The notes: a model not told the origin generated them from the sequence alone. A DNA stretch of 64,000 bases from Bacteroidota bacterium (GCA_027592025.1 JAQCIQ010000002.1:88001-152000), one strand, 5' to 3'. Numbered from the stretch's first letter, positions 25,614 to 37,141 are shown. Numbers and translations: made by a program.

Positions 25614-28577
25614 TTATTTCTTAAACCTTTGCATGGTGTCTCGCATGATTGCTGAGGCTATAAATATGGATGAATAGGTTCCAACAACAATTCCTACGAT
25701 CAAGGCAAACAATAGCCCTCTAAGTGAATCCGTACCAAAGGCGAACATGGCCAACAAGACCACCAAGGTGGTCGAAGAGGTGTTTATTGTTCTACTAAGT
25801 GTACTGCTCAATGCAGCATCGACAGTTCGATCAAAATCCCAAGTCGTGTTCTCATTCAGGTACTCTCGAATACGGTCAAACACAATCACCGTGTCATTCA
25901 ATGAATAACCAATAACGGTAAGAATCGCAGCAATGAACGCTTGATCGATTTCCATGCTAAATGGCATGTATGGGTAGACTAACGAGAAAATTCCCAATAC
26001 GATGAGCACGTCATGGAACACCGCCACAACAGCTCCAAAAGAGAATTGCCACTTTTTAAATCGCAGTAAGATGTATAAAAACACAACCAAGAGAGATCCC
26101 AATACAGCCCAAACAGAAGACTTCTTAATATCGTCGGCAATGGTAGGGCTGACCTTACCAGAATAAACCTTGCCAACATTATTAGACGGATCAATAAAAT
26201 CGGCTTCAGTAAAACCATCGGGTAAAAACGGCTTCAGAGCACCAAATAGCATGGATTGTACCTTAGCATCCGCTTCTGCCGAATTTTCATCTACCATGTA
26301 TTTAGTAGAAATTTTGAGCTGATTTGGACTACCTATGGTCTTAACCTCAGCACTTCCAAAAACATCAACTAAGGCAGTGCTAACCTCCTGAGCGTTGACG
26401 TCTTGAGCAAATCTAACTTGGTAAGTTCTCCCTCCAACGAAATCAATTCCTTGATCCAAACCTCTTGTAAATAATGAACTCAGTCCGACGATAATTAATA
26501 TCAAAGAAACGCCATACATGATGAAGCGTTTTTTCAAAAATTTAATGTCAATGTTTTGAAATAACCCTTTGGTCAATAAAGTTGAAAATTTCAAAGCAAC
26601 ACCTTTGTTATTATCCCGATCAATGAAAAATCTAGTGATGAAAATTGCCGTAAATAAAGAGGTTACAATACCAATCAATAATGTAGTGGCAAAACCTTTA
26701 ATTGAGCCCGTACCAAAGACATAAAGAATCAAAGCTGTCAAAGCAGTCGTGATGTTGGCATCCATGATTGAGGATAGCGCATTACCAAAACCATCGCTCA
26801 CCGATTGTTTCTGTCCCTTTCCTTTAGCCAACTCTTCTTTGATTCGCTCATAAATCAACACGTTAGCATCGACAGCAATGCCTACGGTTAGAACAATACC
26901 CGCGATACCAGGCAATGTAAGAACGGCACCCAATCCAGCTAAAAAGCCAAACATTAGTAAAATATTCAACAATAGTGCAACATTGGAATAAATTCCCGCT
27001 CTACCATAGTAAAAGATCATCCAAAATACCACAAGAGCTAGAGCAATTAAAAAAGAAATTTTTCCAGAGTTGATAGCCTCAATACCAAGAGAGGGTCCAA
27101 CCTCTTCGGCCTGCACAATATCGGCCGAAGCGGGTAATTTACCAGCTCTTAAAACATTGGCTAAATCTACGGCTTCGTTGATTGTGAACTGTCCTGAAAT
27201 TTCAGAATTGCCACCAGATATTGGACCAGTAGTAACGCCAGGAGCGGAATACACAATGTCATCAAGGACGATGGCTATTTGTCCACGAGAGTTAAATGCC
27301 TTGCCAGTCATTTCTTCCCAGATTTTTGCACCTTTAGCATTCATCTGCATGGATACTGAAGGCTTACCAGTATTGCTGTAAGACTGTCGTGCGTCGGTAA
27401 TAACTGCACCACTCAATTCTGGCACACCTTCTCTATTGCCTTGAATGGCATAAAGTTCAATGAGTTCACTTTCTGGCGATTCAATTCCCCACATGAATTT
27501 AACGAAGCGCTGTTCAGGAGATAAAAGCGATTTGATTTCTGGACGAGACAAATAGTCAGTGACGATTTGTTTGTCCTTGATGTCAAAAATAGCAATGACA
27601 GGGCCTCCCTGGTAGCCTTGTCCCTTAATCAAGTCGAACATCGGATTAACTTCCGCCAACGCAGTAGAATCGGTGGTCACTTCTCCAAGAGCGGCTTCTA
27701 ATTGACTCTCAACATTTTCTTGGGCATCTTCAGTTGATGCCGTATCATCTGAACTCGCTGCCAATTCGTTTTTTAAGACTTCGTTAGCTTGGGCTAAGAA
27801 TGGCATAAAGGACTGGCCTTGGAATGTCTCCCAAAATTCGAGCTGCGCAGTACTTTGTAAAAGTTTTTTAACACGTTCAACGTCCTTGGCTCCTGGTAAT
27901 TCAACCAAAATACGTCCTGACTTGCCAAGACGCTGAATGTTTGGCTGTGTTACTCCAAACTTGTCGATACGTTTCCGAATGACTTCAAAAGCTGAAACGA
28001 TAGACTCATCAATTTTCCGTTCTAAAACAGGACGAACTTGCTCGTCAGTCATGTCAAAAGTAATCTCCTCGCTCATTGTACGGTTGGCGAAAATATCTGG
28101 ATCTGACAGTTTAGTGTCTCCCTTTATCGCATCAAAAGCAACAAAGAAATCTTCTAAATAGGTGTTTTGACTGTTCTTTTGAATTTCCTCGGCATCACTC
28201 AGCGCTTGATTGAAAATAGGATTTGAGCTATTATTTGCCAGTCCCTTAAGGATATCTTTTACTGAAATCTGAAGCACAACATTGACCCCACCCTTCAAGT
28301 CTAAACCCAAATTCATGGCTCTATCCTTAACCTCGTTATAGGTATAACTGGTAAAACCAATATTATACACTTGTTGGTTTGAAATGGAATCAAGATAGCG
28401 CTGACCTTCAAGTTTTCTCAGGGAGTCATAGTCAGGCTCACTATCTGCAATCTTTTGAATAGCAGCACTTTGAGCTTGTTTTTCGATCTGATTAGCCTTA
28501 AATGTAAAAGACACTTGATACACACTTGCCACTCCGAATAGCAGTGCAAATAACTTAATTATACCCTTATTTTGCAT
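25614..28577 (-). CDS. secDF: Fused protein translocase subunit SecDF
   Basis: Uses the ion gradient to drive late steps of Sec export. A single 987-aa chain: N-terminal membrane segment (about 8-26), SecD motif GLDLKGGVNVVLQ (91-103), a large periplasmic part with an acidic insertion near 270-310, and the SecD membrane block (GIVLTVGIAVDANVLIYERI). SecF follows from about residue 690 with GLDQGIDFVGGRTYQV and GYSLNDTVIVFDRI. SecD-SecF fusion is normal in Bacteroidota. It has its own promoter. Confidence 0.96.
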   Translation of the reverse strand: MQNKGIIKLFALLFGVASVYQVSFTFKANQIEKQAQSAAIQKIADSEPDYDSLRKLEGQRYLDSISNQQVYNIGFTSYTYNEVKDRAMNLGLDLKGGVNVVLQISVKDILKGLANNSSNPIFNQALSDAEEIQKNSQNTYLEDFFVAFDAIKGDTKLSDPDIFANRTMSEEITFDMTDEQVRPVLERKIDESIVSAFEVIRKRIDKFGVTQPNIQRLGKSGRILVELPGAKDVERVKKLLQSTAQLEFWETFQGQSFMPFLAQANEVLKNELAASSDDTASTEDAQENVESQLEAALGEVTTDSTALAEVNPMFDLIKGQGYQGGPVIAIFDIKDKQIVTDYLSRPEIKSLLSPEQRFVKFMWGIESPESELIELYAIQGNREGVPELSGAVITDARQSYSNTGKPSVSMQMNAKGAKIWEEMTGKAFNSRGQIAIVLDDIVYSAPGVTTGPISGGNSEISGQFTINEAVDLANVLRAGKLPASADIVQAEEVGPSLGIEAINSGKISFLIALALVVFWMIFYYGRAGIYSNVALLLNILLMFGFLAGLGAVLTLPGIAGIVLTVGIAVDANVLIYERIKEELAKGKGQKQSVSDGFGNALSSIMDANITTALTALILYVFGTGSIKGFATTLLIGIVTSLFTAIFITRFFIDRDNNKGVALKFSTLLTKGLFQNIDIKFLKKRFIMYGVSLILIIVGLSSLFTRGLDQGIDFVGGRTYQVRFAQDVNAQEVSTALVDVFGSAEVKTIGSPNQLKISTKYMVDENSAEADAKVQSMLFGALKPFLPDGFTEADFIDPSNNVGKVYSGKVSPTIADDIKKSSVWAVLGSLLVVFLYILLRFKKWQFSFGAVVAVFHDVLIVLGIFSLVYPYMPFSMEIDQAFIAAILTVIGYSLNDTVIVFDRIREYLNENTTWDFDRTVDAALSSTLSRTINTSSTTLVVLLAMFAFGTDSLRGLLFALIVGIVVGTYSSIFIASAIMRDTMQRFKK

Positions 28578-28611
28578 TATAAATAATTTTGGTTCTGGTC
28601 AATAAAACGCG

Positions 28612-28642
28612 CAAATATAGGTTATTGGGCTTGAAACGACAA
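28612..28642 (-). promoter_or_regulatory. Promoter of secDF
   Basis: On the minus strand: TTG (28640-28642), 20 bases, TATATTTG (28612-28619), a full match to the Bacteroidota pattern, 34 bases before the secDF ATG. Confidence 0.65.
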
Positions 28643-28697
28643 GCTACAAATCCTATAAATGCACTACTCACAGGAGTTAATTTTTGCGAGAAAAAAA

Positions 28698-29627
28698 TTA
28701 CGAGACATTGAGCAGATCATTGGTCTTGCTCACCCCTTCAGCACTAGATTTCATGTGTGCGTGTTCCGCCGGAGACAAATCGATTTCAACGATAGACTCA
28801 ATTCCATTTTTACCAAGAATTACTGGAACCCCAATGCACAAGTCACTCAATCCATATTCGCCGTTTAACAAGGCCGAACAAGGCGTCAATTTTTTCTGGT
28901 CACAAACAATGGACTGCACTAAGGCGCTTACTGCAGCTCCTGGAGCATACCAAGCCGAAGTTCCCAACAAAGTAGTCAAAGTAGCTCCACCAACCTTAGT
29001 GTCCTCTTTGACTTGCTCGAGACGTTCTTTTGAAAGAAATTCAGAAACTTTAATACTGTTTCTCGTTGCATGACCTATCAAAGGAACCATTCCTGTGTCA
29101 GAATGACCTCCGATTACCATACCATCAACATCGCTAATTGGTGCACCAAGTGCTTCGGCCAATCTGTATTTAAATCGGGCTGAATCCAAAGTCCCTCCCA
29201 TACCAATAATTCTATTTTTTGGCAATCCAGTAGTTTTATGCACCAAGTAAGTCATGGTGTCCATTGGGTTACTTACTACCACAATAATGGTATTTGGAGA
29301 ATGTTTGAGCAAATTCGAAGCCACATCTTTTACAATCCCAGCATTGATGCCAATCAATTCCTCCCGAGTCATACCTGGTTTTCTTGGAATTCCTGAGGTA
29401 ATAACGCAAACCGAACTCTCGGCTGTTCTGGAATAGTCACCAGTTGTTCCAACAATTCTTGTGTCAAAACCGTTCAAGGATGCTGTCTGCATCAAGTCCA
29501 TGGCCTTTCCTTCAGCAAACCCTTCTTTGATATCGAGAAGGACTACTTCGGATGCAAAATTTTTCATGGCAATATACTCTGCGCAGCTCGCTCCTACGGC
29601 TCCCGCCCCAACAATACTAATTTTCAT
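28698..29627 (-). CDS. mdh: Malate dehydrogenase (LDH-like type)
   Basis: Oxidises malate to oxaloacetate with NAD in the citric acid cycle. The 309-aa product has the dinucleotide motif GAGAVGAS at 7-14 with Asp32 for NAD, substrate arginines Arg82 and Arg88 in IPRKPGMTREE, Arg151, and catalytic His175 in GGHSDTGMVP. Arg82 in the loop IPRKPGM marks malate rather than lactate specificity. It stands alone with a very good promoter directly upstream. Confidence 0.95.
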   Translation of the reverse strand: MKISIVGAGAVGASCAEYIAMKNFASEVVLLDIKEGFAEGKAMDLMQTASLNGFDTRIVGTTGDYSRTAESSVCVITSGIPRKPGMTREELIGINAGIVKDVASNLLKHSPNTIIVVVSNPMDTMTYLVHKTTGLPKNRIIGMGGTLDSARFKYRLAEALGAPISDVDGMVIGGHSDTGMVPLIGHATRNSIKVSEFLSKERLEQVKEDTKVGGATLTTLLGTSAWYAPGAAVSALVQSIVCDQKKLTPCSALLNGEYGLSDLCIGVPVILGKNGIESIVEIDLSPAEHAHMKSSAEGVSKTNDLLNVS

Positions 29628-29661
29628 AAATGGTGTTTATTTTAGTTCGAATTGAAAGCAT

Positions 29662-29691
29662 CAAATTTAAGAATTAAAAGCGCCAACTCAA
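29662..29691 (-). promoter_or_regulatory. Promoter of mdh
   Basis: On the minus strand: TTG (29689-29691), exactly 19 bases, TAAATTTG (29662-29669). This is one of the two best-spaced promoters in the window. Confidence 0.65.
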
Positions 29692-29699
29692 GCTTAAAT

Positions 29700-30749
29700 T
29701 TATCTAAAACTAAATGCAATTCCAGCAGTCAATGTATTGTATTCTTGAATAGTGTAGTCGGCAAAAATTTTAAAAAATGCTAGATTTAATCTCGCTCCAA
29801 GAGTTGATCTGATACCACTTTGAGAAAATTCAAGCGCTAAAGGATCACTTATTTGTTCTTGAACTGTTCCGACTACCATTCCGTTGTTGTCAGTGATGTC
29901 ATAATTGAGGGTGTAATCGCCATTCAAATTCAACTTAGAGTTCCCATTATTATAACCGACAGATCCGTACAATGAAAGAAAGGTAAAATCAATAGAGGCC
30001 AAAGCTTGAACAGTAAAAGCGTTTAAGTTGAACGTTGCCTGACCATTTGGAACCACTACATCTGAACCAGGTTGTGAACTAAAAACATGTTCACTGTTCA
30101 AACTGGTATATCCTCCAAAAACAGAAATGTGCAATGGTAGCACCATACTTGCTGGAATAATATGCGTAGTGATTTCGTGTTGCAGCCCAACTCCAAACAT
30201 GCTAACAGAGGTGCTGTTGTCATAAGTTTGTTTTGGTAGCAGTCTGAGTTTAACATCAGTATTTAAAACGGGAATGCCGAGCCCAACTTGAACCATTGGC
30301 AATGGAACTCCATTCATTGGCAAGTCACCAGCTACACCTCCAGGTAAATCAAAACTTCCCACCTTGTAATTTCCGGAATCATCGGGAATACTGACATCTA
30401 TTGTGGTAGACTTATCGGATTCTCCCATGACTGTTTCTAGTCGGGTTTCCCCATTTCGCGTAGTCAAATAGGAATAATCAGAAGGTTTGAAATCGAAGTA
30501 CTTACCAGAATCGGGCACCAGAGAAAGGTTTGCGGCTATAGTAATGTCAAATCCAAAAGATTTATGAATTTTAGCACTGCTGTACCAGCCTGCATTCATG
30601 TCGCTCATCATTGCCTGCATGGCAGGATTCAGGTAGTTTTGAGTGAGTAAACTGGCATCTGATGAGGCCAATGCTAAGCTACCCAAATTTTGAGCGATTA
30701 GGATGTTACAAAACAAAATTACCGTTAAGGAAAGAAGATATTGTTTCAT
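29700..30749 (-). CDS. DUF6588-like outer-membrane protein
   Basis: A 349-aa protein with a signal peptide (ending ILIAQ) and a conserved opening, LTQNYLNPAMQAMMSDMNAGWYSS. The rest alternates in the way of an FadL/porin-like barrel and ends in FSFR, an aromatic barrel-type C-terminus. It resembles the DUF6588 family of Bacteroidota; function unknown. It lies 35 bases after gyrB on the same strand and may share its transcript. Confidence 0.7.
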   Translation of the reverse strand: MKQYLLSLTVILFCNILIAQNLGSLALASSDASLLTQNYLNPAMQAMMSDMNAGWYSSAKIHKSFGFDITIAANLSLVPDSGKYFDFKPSDYSYLTTRNGETRLETVMGESDKSTTIDVSIPDDSGNYKVGSFDLPGGVAGDLPMNGVPLPMVQVGLGIPVLNTDVKLRLLPKQTYDNSTSVSMFGVGLQHEITTHIIPASMVLPLHISVFGGYTSLNSEHVFSSQPGSDVVVPNGQATFNLNAFTVQALASIDFTFLSLYGSVGYNNGNSKLNLNGDYTLNYDITDNNGMVVGTVQEQISDPLALEFSQSGIRSTLGARLNLAFFKIFADYTIQEYNTLTAGIAFSFR

Positions 30750-30784
30750 TTTGGGCGTGGGGTTAAGTGCTCAAAAATAAAAAA

Positions 30785-32737
<1,953 letters not shown>

Positions 32738-32762
32738 TTAAAATCAGTGGATGCTATACAAC

Positions 32763-32793
32763 AAAAAATGACGCTTTAAAGGCATCATTTTTT
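32763..32793 (-). promoter_or_regulatory. Terminator-like hairpin in the gyrB leader
   Basis: On the minus strand a stem of six A/T pairs plus TGA/TCA and two inner G-C pairs (one mismatch) closes a loop of about 7 bases and is followed by T-rich sequence. It lies between the gyrB -7 element (32802-32809) and the gyrB ATG, so it would be at the 5' end of the gyrB message. It could equally end readthrough from queE. Confidence 0.5.
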
Positions 32794-32801
32794 TGTTTCA
32801 T

Positions 32802-32809
32802 CAAATATA
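32802..32809 (-). promoter_or_regulatory. -7 element of the gyrB promoter
   Basis: TATATTTG on the minus strand, a full match to TAnnTTTG, 76 bases before the gyrB ATG. No clear TTG at the expected distance. Confidence 0.45.
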
Positions 32810-32892
32810 CTAAACTTAGGCCAGTCCTAGAAGAACTGACTATTCAACTCGACAGAAGTTATCAACAATTTAGTGTAGAAAACCTTTTGCTT

Positions 32893-33522
32893 TTACGGTA
32901 TGTTCAGATACTTATGCGTCTGGAGAGAAACGGCCCATTTGGGATGTTGCATAACATAGTCAACTATAAGCGGAATGACCTTGTCTCGTCGACTCCATTC
33001 GGGCTGCAAATAGAGTTTGCAACCTAATGATACTAAATCAGCATGTTGTTCCGCAAATACGAAATCGCTATTATTATAAATAATGACTTTGAGCTCATTG
33101 GCTTTCTCATAAACCTCAGATAATGGGAGTTTATTTTTCTTTGGAGAAAGACACACCCAGTCCCATTCACCCGTTAGGGGATACGCCCCAGAAGTTTCGA
33201 GGTGCACTTGCGCGCCTTTCGAGCGAAGTTGTTCGGTCAGCGGCTGCATTGGCCACATGAGAGGCTCTCCTCCTGTCACCACGACCGTCTTTGAATAAGC
33301 CAAAGCGTTGTTGACCATGACTTCAATGGCGGTTGGGGGATGTAAAGCAGCATTCCAACTTTCCTTCACGTCACACCAGTGACATCCGACATCACAACCA
33401 CCGATTCTAACAAAATAGGCTGCAGTTCCTTTGTGATATCCTTCACCTTGTATGGTATAAAAGGCTTCCATTAACGGCAACATCAAGCCCTCACTAGTCA
33501 TTTCTTCATTGGTCCGAATCAT
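32893..33522 (-). CDS. queE: 7-carboxy-7-deazaguanine synthase
   Basis: Radical-SAM enzyme of the queuosine/7-deazaguanine pathway. It has the QueE-type cluster motif C-x3-C-x2-C in GGCDVGCHWCDVKESW, the N-terminal block LPLMEAFYTIQGEGYHKG and VVTGGEPLMW. The frame opens at 33546, but TATATTTG at 33527-33534 places the transcription start near 33520. The start is therefore 33522 at the earliest; ATG at 33501 or 33483 (four residues before the conserved block) is as likely. Single gene. Confidence 0.93.
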   Translation of the reverse strand: MIRTNEEMTSEGLMLPLMEAFYTIQGEGYHKGTAAYFVRIGGCDVGCHWCDVKESWNAALHPPTAIEVMVNNALAYSKTVVVTGGEPLMWPMQPLTEQLRSKGAQVHLETSGAYPLTGEWDWVCLSPKKNKLPLSEVYEKANELKVIIYNNSDFVFAEQHADLVSLGCKLYLQPEWSRRDKVIPLIVDYVMQHPKWAVSLQTHKYLNIP

Positions 33523-33526
33523 GATG

Positions 33527-33534
33527 CAAATATA
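33527..33534 (-). promoter_or_regulatory. -7 element of the queE promoter
   Basis: TATATTTG on the minus strand, a full match, five bases before the ATG at 33522. The nearest TTG upstream (33557-33559) is 22 bases away, within the known range. Confidence 0.45.
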
Positions 33535-33624
33535 AGACTTGCCCATGCCATTATTTCAAAAATCAAACAAACATTAAAAGATTGGTCATTTGTCAAGAAA
33601 CATTAGCTTTGCCCTTCATTCGCC

Positions 33625-34467
33625 ATGGCCAATAAAAAAACATCCACTCTACTTATTAAGGTCATCGGGCAACTTTTGAACGTTTTGGCTATTTTCAGTC
33701 CTAATAGGGCAGCTAAAATTGCTGTTGATATTTTTTCAAAACCGCAAAAAGGCAAGTTGTCTTCTGATCAAAATTCGTTTCTGTCTTCTGCAAAAATCAC
33801 CATCCTTAACTTTCAAGGGACTGATATCATGACCTATTATTGGCCTGCGGCTAATGGTTGTGTTTTGTTGGCGCACGGCTGGGAAAGCAATTCCCTCAGA
33901 TGGGAAAAGTTGATCGCAAGTCTGCAAGAAAAAAATATAGGAGCAGTAGCATTAGATGCCCCTGCTCATGGCGCCTCAGGAGGATCCTCTTTTCAAGCCG
34001 TTCTATATGCCAATTTCATCAATGTTGCAGCTCAGCACTTCCAGGCCGATTCGATGGTCGGACATTCTGTAGGAGGAATGGCATGTGCGTTTTCAACCCA
34101 ATACCTCAAGTCATCTAAGATGAACAAATTGATTTTACTTGGAGCTCCAAATAATTTTACGGGAGTTTTAGAACGGTACAGCAATTTGCTGGGGTACAGC
34201 AGCAGGCTGAGAACAGCCATAAATTTGGAGGTATTTAAACGATTTGGGTCTCCTCCTGAATTTTTTGCCACTGAAAAATATTTGAATAATCCAGAGTTAT
34301 CTACTTTGATCATTCACGACATCAACGACAAAATAATACCCTTTACTGACGCCGAAGAAATCAAGACGAATGGCAGGAATGTCAAACTTATTGCCACAGA
34401 AGGTTTTGGTCATGGTCTTAAACATCCCGAAGTAGTTTCGGAGATAGTAAACTATATTTGCAATTGA
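33625..34467 (+). CDS. Alpha/beta-fold hydrolase
   Basis: A 280-aa protein with a hydrophobic N-terminal stretch (about 8-25), LLAHGWESNS as oxyanion loop, the nucleophile Ser148 in GHSVGG, an Asp in IIHDINDKIIP and His263 in EGFGHGLKH: a complete catalytic triad. The N-terminal segment may be a membrane anchor. Substrate unknown. It ends one base before rluF, so both are probably on one message. Confidence 0.83.
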   Translation: MANKKTSTLLIKVIGQLLNVLAIFSPNRAAKIAVDIFSKPQKGKLSSDQNSFLSSAKITILNFQGTDIMTYYWPAANGCVLLAHGWESNSLRWEKLIASLQEKNIGAVALDAPAHGASGGSSFQAVLYANFINVAAQHFQADSMVGHSVGGMACAFSTQYLKSSKMNKLILLGAPNNFTGVLERYSNLLGYSSRLRTAINLEVFKRFGSPPEFFATEKYLNNPELSTLIIHDINDKIIPFTDAEEIKTNGRNVKLIATEGFGHGLKHPEVVSEIVNYICN

Positions 34468-34468
34468 T

Positions 34469-35206
34469 ATGGACGATAACAGGGCAATTCGCGTCAATAA
34501 ATTTCTTAGTGAGGCCGGATTTTGCTCCCGCCGCAAGGCCGATGAACTCATAGACGCAGGACAAGTTTTAATTAATGGACTACCGATTGAAAAAGGAACA
34601 CGCGTGTCTGAGGGCGATCGCGTTACAGTCAATGGACAGTTGGTAAAAAAGTCTGAGGAACAATTTGAATACTTAGCTTTTAACAAACCCGTAGGCATTG
34701 TTTGTACCACGGACACCAAAAGGGAAAAAGACAATATCATTGATTACCTGAACTATCACAAACGCGTCTTTCCGATTGGAAGATTGGACAAGATGAGCGA
34801 GGGCTTGATTCTACTTACCAATGATGGAGATATTGTCAATAAGATTTTGAGGTCAAGTAACAATCACGAAAAAGAGTATTTGGTTACAGTGGATCAAAGC
34901 ATTTCTCAAACATTTGTCGATCGCATGTCAAAGGGTGTTCCTGTGCTTGACACCATGACCAAACCATGCAAAGTCACCAAAGTCAATCAGAATAACTTTA
35001 AAATTGTTCTAACACAAGGTCTTAACCGTCAGATCAGAAGGATGTGCGAGTACTTTAACTACGAAGTTATATCTCTAAAGCGCTTAAGAATCATGAACAT
35101 CGAATTAGACATGCCTATCGGTGAAATACGACATCTGAGACCCGATGAGATCGAACAACTCAAATCGTCTTTGAGCGATTCGAAGAAAACAGCAAGACAT
35201 CCTTAA
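34469..35206 (+). CDS. rluF: 23S rRNA pseudouridine synthase, RluF type
   Basis: Isomerises a uridine in 23S rRNA to pseudouridine. The 245-aa product has an N-terminal S4 RNA-binding domain (IRVNKFLSEAGFCSRRKADE) and the catalytic Asp107 in GRLDK. The stretch after it, SEGLILLTNDGDIVNKILR with HEKEYLVTVD, is characteristic of RluF (position 2604 in E. coli numbering) rather than RluB/RluE. Its stop shares TTAA with the stop of convergent folD. RluF over RluB is likely, not certain. Confidence 0.88.
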   Translation: MDDNRAIRVNKFLSEAGFCSRRKADELIDAGQVLINGLPIEKGTRVSEGDRVTVNGQLVKKSEEQFEYLAFNKPVGIVCTTDTKREKDNIIDYLNYHKRVFPIGRLDKMSEGLILLTNDGDIVNKILRSSNNHEKEYLVTVDQSISQTFVDRMSKGVPVLDTMTKPCKVTKVNQNNFKIVLTQGLNRQIRRMCEYFNYEVISLKRLRIMNIELDMPIGEIRHLRPDEIEQLKSSLSDSKKTARHP

Positions 35207-36081
35207 TTTTGTCTGCGCTTGCAAGCAATTAGCGTGTTTTTGAGTAGCATGGCTATGGTCATTGGACCCACTCCTCCTGGTACTGGAGTAATGTAACTGC
35301 TTTTTGGAGCAACATGTTCGAAATCAACATCACCTAAAATCTCGTAACCCTTTGGGTTTTGATCGCTTGGAACTCGGGTAATACCCACATCAATAATTAC
35401 AACCCCGTCCTTGACCATGTCCGCCTTCAAAAATTTGGGGATTCCCAAAGCCATGACAATTATATCGGCTTGTTGGGTAATGTTTGATAAATGCTTAGTA
35501 TGGGAATGCATCAAAGTCACTGTAGCATTTCCTGGATTGCCTTTTCTGCTGAGCAGAATACTCATTGGACGGCCGACGATTTGAGACCGTCCTACCACGA
35601 CGACGTGCTTGCCTTTGGTCTCTACCTTGTAGCGCTCGAGCAATTCCATGATGCCAAAGGGCGTTGCCGGAATAAAGGTATCCATTTCTAAAGCCATTTT
35701 GCCAAAATTTGATGGATGAAACCCGTCAACATCTTTCAACGGATCAATTGCCATTAATATTTTGTTTTCATCGATGTGTTTTGGCAGTGGTAGTTGGACA
35801 ATATAGCCGTCAATAGACCCATTGGCGTTGAGCAATTCAATCTGTTTGAGCAATTCGTCTTCAGAAATTGTGTTAGGCAGGTGTAATAAAGTGGACTCAA
35901 AGCCCACCTGTTGGCAAGAACGCACCTTGCTGCCAACATAGGTTAAACTTGCGCCATCCTCTCCCACCAAAACAGCGGCCAAATGCGGAACACTTTGTCC
36001 AGACAATTTCATCTGACTGACCTCCTCAGCAATTTCAAATTTCAAATTGCTGCTAGTTTTTCTGCCGTCAAGTAAAATCAT
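35203..36081 (-). CDS. folD: Bifunctional methylenetetrahydrofolate dehydrogenase/cyclohydrolase
   Basis: Interconverts methylene-, methenyl- and formyl-tetrahydrofolate. The 292-aa product shows Tyr48 and Lys52 in SLTYVGSKVRSCQ, QLPLPKHID, DPLKDVDGFHP, the NADP-site VVGRSQIVGRPMS and PVPGGVGPMT. Normal length. It is followed on the plus strand by the end of rluF with stops overlapping in TTAA, and lies 76 bases from the end of blh, which runs the same way and could read into it. Confidence 0.96.
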   Translation of the reverse strand: MILLDGRKTSSNLKFEIAEEVSQMKLSGQSVPHLAAVLVGEDGASLTYVGSKVRSCQQVGFESTLLHLPNTISEDELLKQIELLNANGSIDGYIVQLPLPKHIDENKILMAIDPLKDVDGFHPSNFGKMALEMDTFIPATPFGIMELLERYKVETKGKHVVVVGRSQIVGRPMSILLSRKGNPGNATVTLMHSHTKHLSNITQQADIIVMALGIPKFLKADMVKDGVVIIDVGITRVPSDQNPKGYEILGDVDFEHVAPKSSYITPVPGGVGPMTIAMLLKNTLIACKRRQN

Positions 36082-36157
36082 TGGATATTATTTATACCGA
36101 CGAAGATAATCAATATTGGAACGTTCTTAAAAAGAGGGTGAAAAGGATTTCCCCAAA

Positions 36158-37054
36158 TTATTGTTTATAAATATTAGAAATTACCAAAACATGAGGGAAG
36201 GTAATGGCAGCCAAAAAAGAAAAGAAAATGGTAATGAAAACACTATCGTCATTTTTGAAGACAAAATACATCAGTGTCAAACCAAGAAGGGCCACTAGCC
36301 AATTTAAAAGTGATTCACGCACATAACTGAGAACAGTTTTAATATTGAGTTCACCGTGAAGATATTTGATTTGATCATTCAATGACGGTATGGCGTGCCA
36401 CAGAACAAAGTAAACCGCAAAACCCCATATCAAGGAGGCTGCTTTGAACAACAAAAAAAACAACAACAAATAGAATAACTCTTCTATAGACTTTTTCCTG
36501 ACATAATCCGAGTGAACCAAATAACTTCCCAAGGCAATGCTAATTACGCCAAAGAAAACCAAACCGTTCAGAAAGGTGTTTTGAGGCAAACTATATTTGG
36601 CGATGTGAAAGATCACTGCCGAAGTATCCTCGAAGTTGCAAAAAAACAATAACAATAAAATGGCCATTCCGTAGCAAAAAAAGAAAAAACGGACGGCCCA
36701 AGCATTGCCCTTTACCCTATTAGCCCAATGCTGCTCACCAAAATGATAGGCACTAAAAAGGACAAATGAGGTCAATGCCATCAAAGGCCATTTGTAAAAC
36801 AGAACTGCTGCTGTCAATATAACCAACAAATAAACCATTAAGACCAGCGTCATTTTTAATTTTTTATCCGACATGGCTTTATTGATTAAAATCAAGTCAT
36901 TCGAACCATGAAGTATCCCAACGCTTAAAATAAGAACATATCCAAAAACGTCCGCCAATTGAGGCGAAAAATTGATTGCAACCCACATAAACATGAATGT
37001 TGTGATCAAACTGAAATTGCGAGAAGTTGAATATTGTATTGTTGATTTTATCAA
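36158..37054 (-). CDS. blh: Beta-carotene 15,15'-dioxygenase, Brp/Blh family
   Basis: Cleaves beta-carotene into two retinal molecules, the chromophore of the adjacent rhodopsin. The 298-aa protein has about eight membrane segments and the family histidines: His49 in GILHGSNDLILI, His104 in AYHFGEQHW, His220 in LWHAIPSLND and His288 in FPHVLVIS. The frame starts with TTG at 37054; the first ATG (36994) would cut into the first membrane segment, so TTG is preferred. Divergent from the rhodopsin with 87 bases between. No carotenoid-synthesis gene is in the window. Confidence 0.92.
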   Translation of the reverse strand: MIKSTIQYSTSRNFSLITTFMFMWVAINFSPQLADVFGYVLILSVGILHGSNDLILINKAMSDKKLKMTLVLMVYLLVILTAAVLFYKWPLMALTSFVLFSAYHFGEQHWANRVKGNAWAVRFFFFCYGMAILLLLFFCNFEDTSAVIFHIAKYSLPQNTFLNGLVFFGVISIALGSYLVHSDYVRKKSIEELFYLLLFFLLFKAASLIWGFAVYFVLWHAIPSLNDQIKYLHGELNIKTVLSYVRESLLNWLVALLGLTLMYFVFKNDDSVFITIFFSFLAAITFPHVLVISNIYKQ

Positions 37055-37103
37055 TTGAACAAAATTATTTAAGAGAAAATATCAAATTATTTATTTAATT
37101 GTA

Positions 37104-37111
37104 TAAATTTA
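37104..37111. promoter_or_regulatory. Palindromic -7-like element between blh and the rhodopsin
   Basis: TAAATTTA reads the same on both strands and matches TAnnTTTG except the last base. It lies 30 bases before the rhodopsin ATG and 49 before the blh start. A TTG lies 22 bases upstream in the blh direction (37134-37136); none is seen in the rhodopsin direction. Confidence 0.3.
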
Positions 37112-37141
37112 CTCAAACAAAAATCATTAAAAACAATTATT

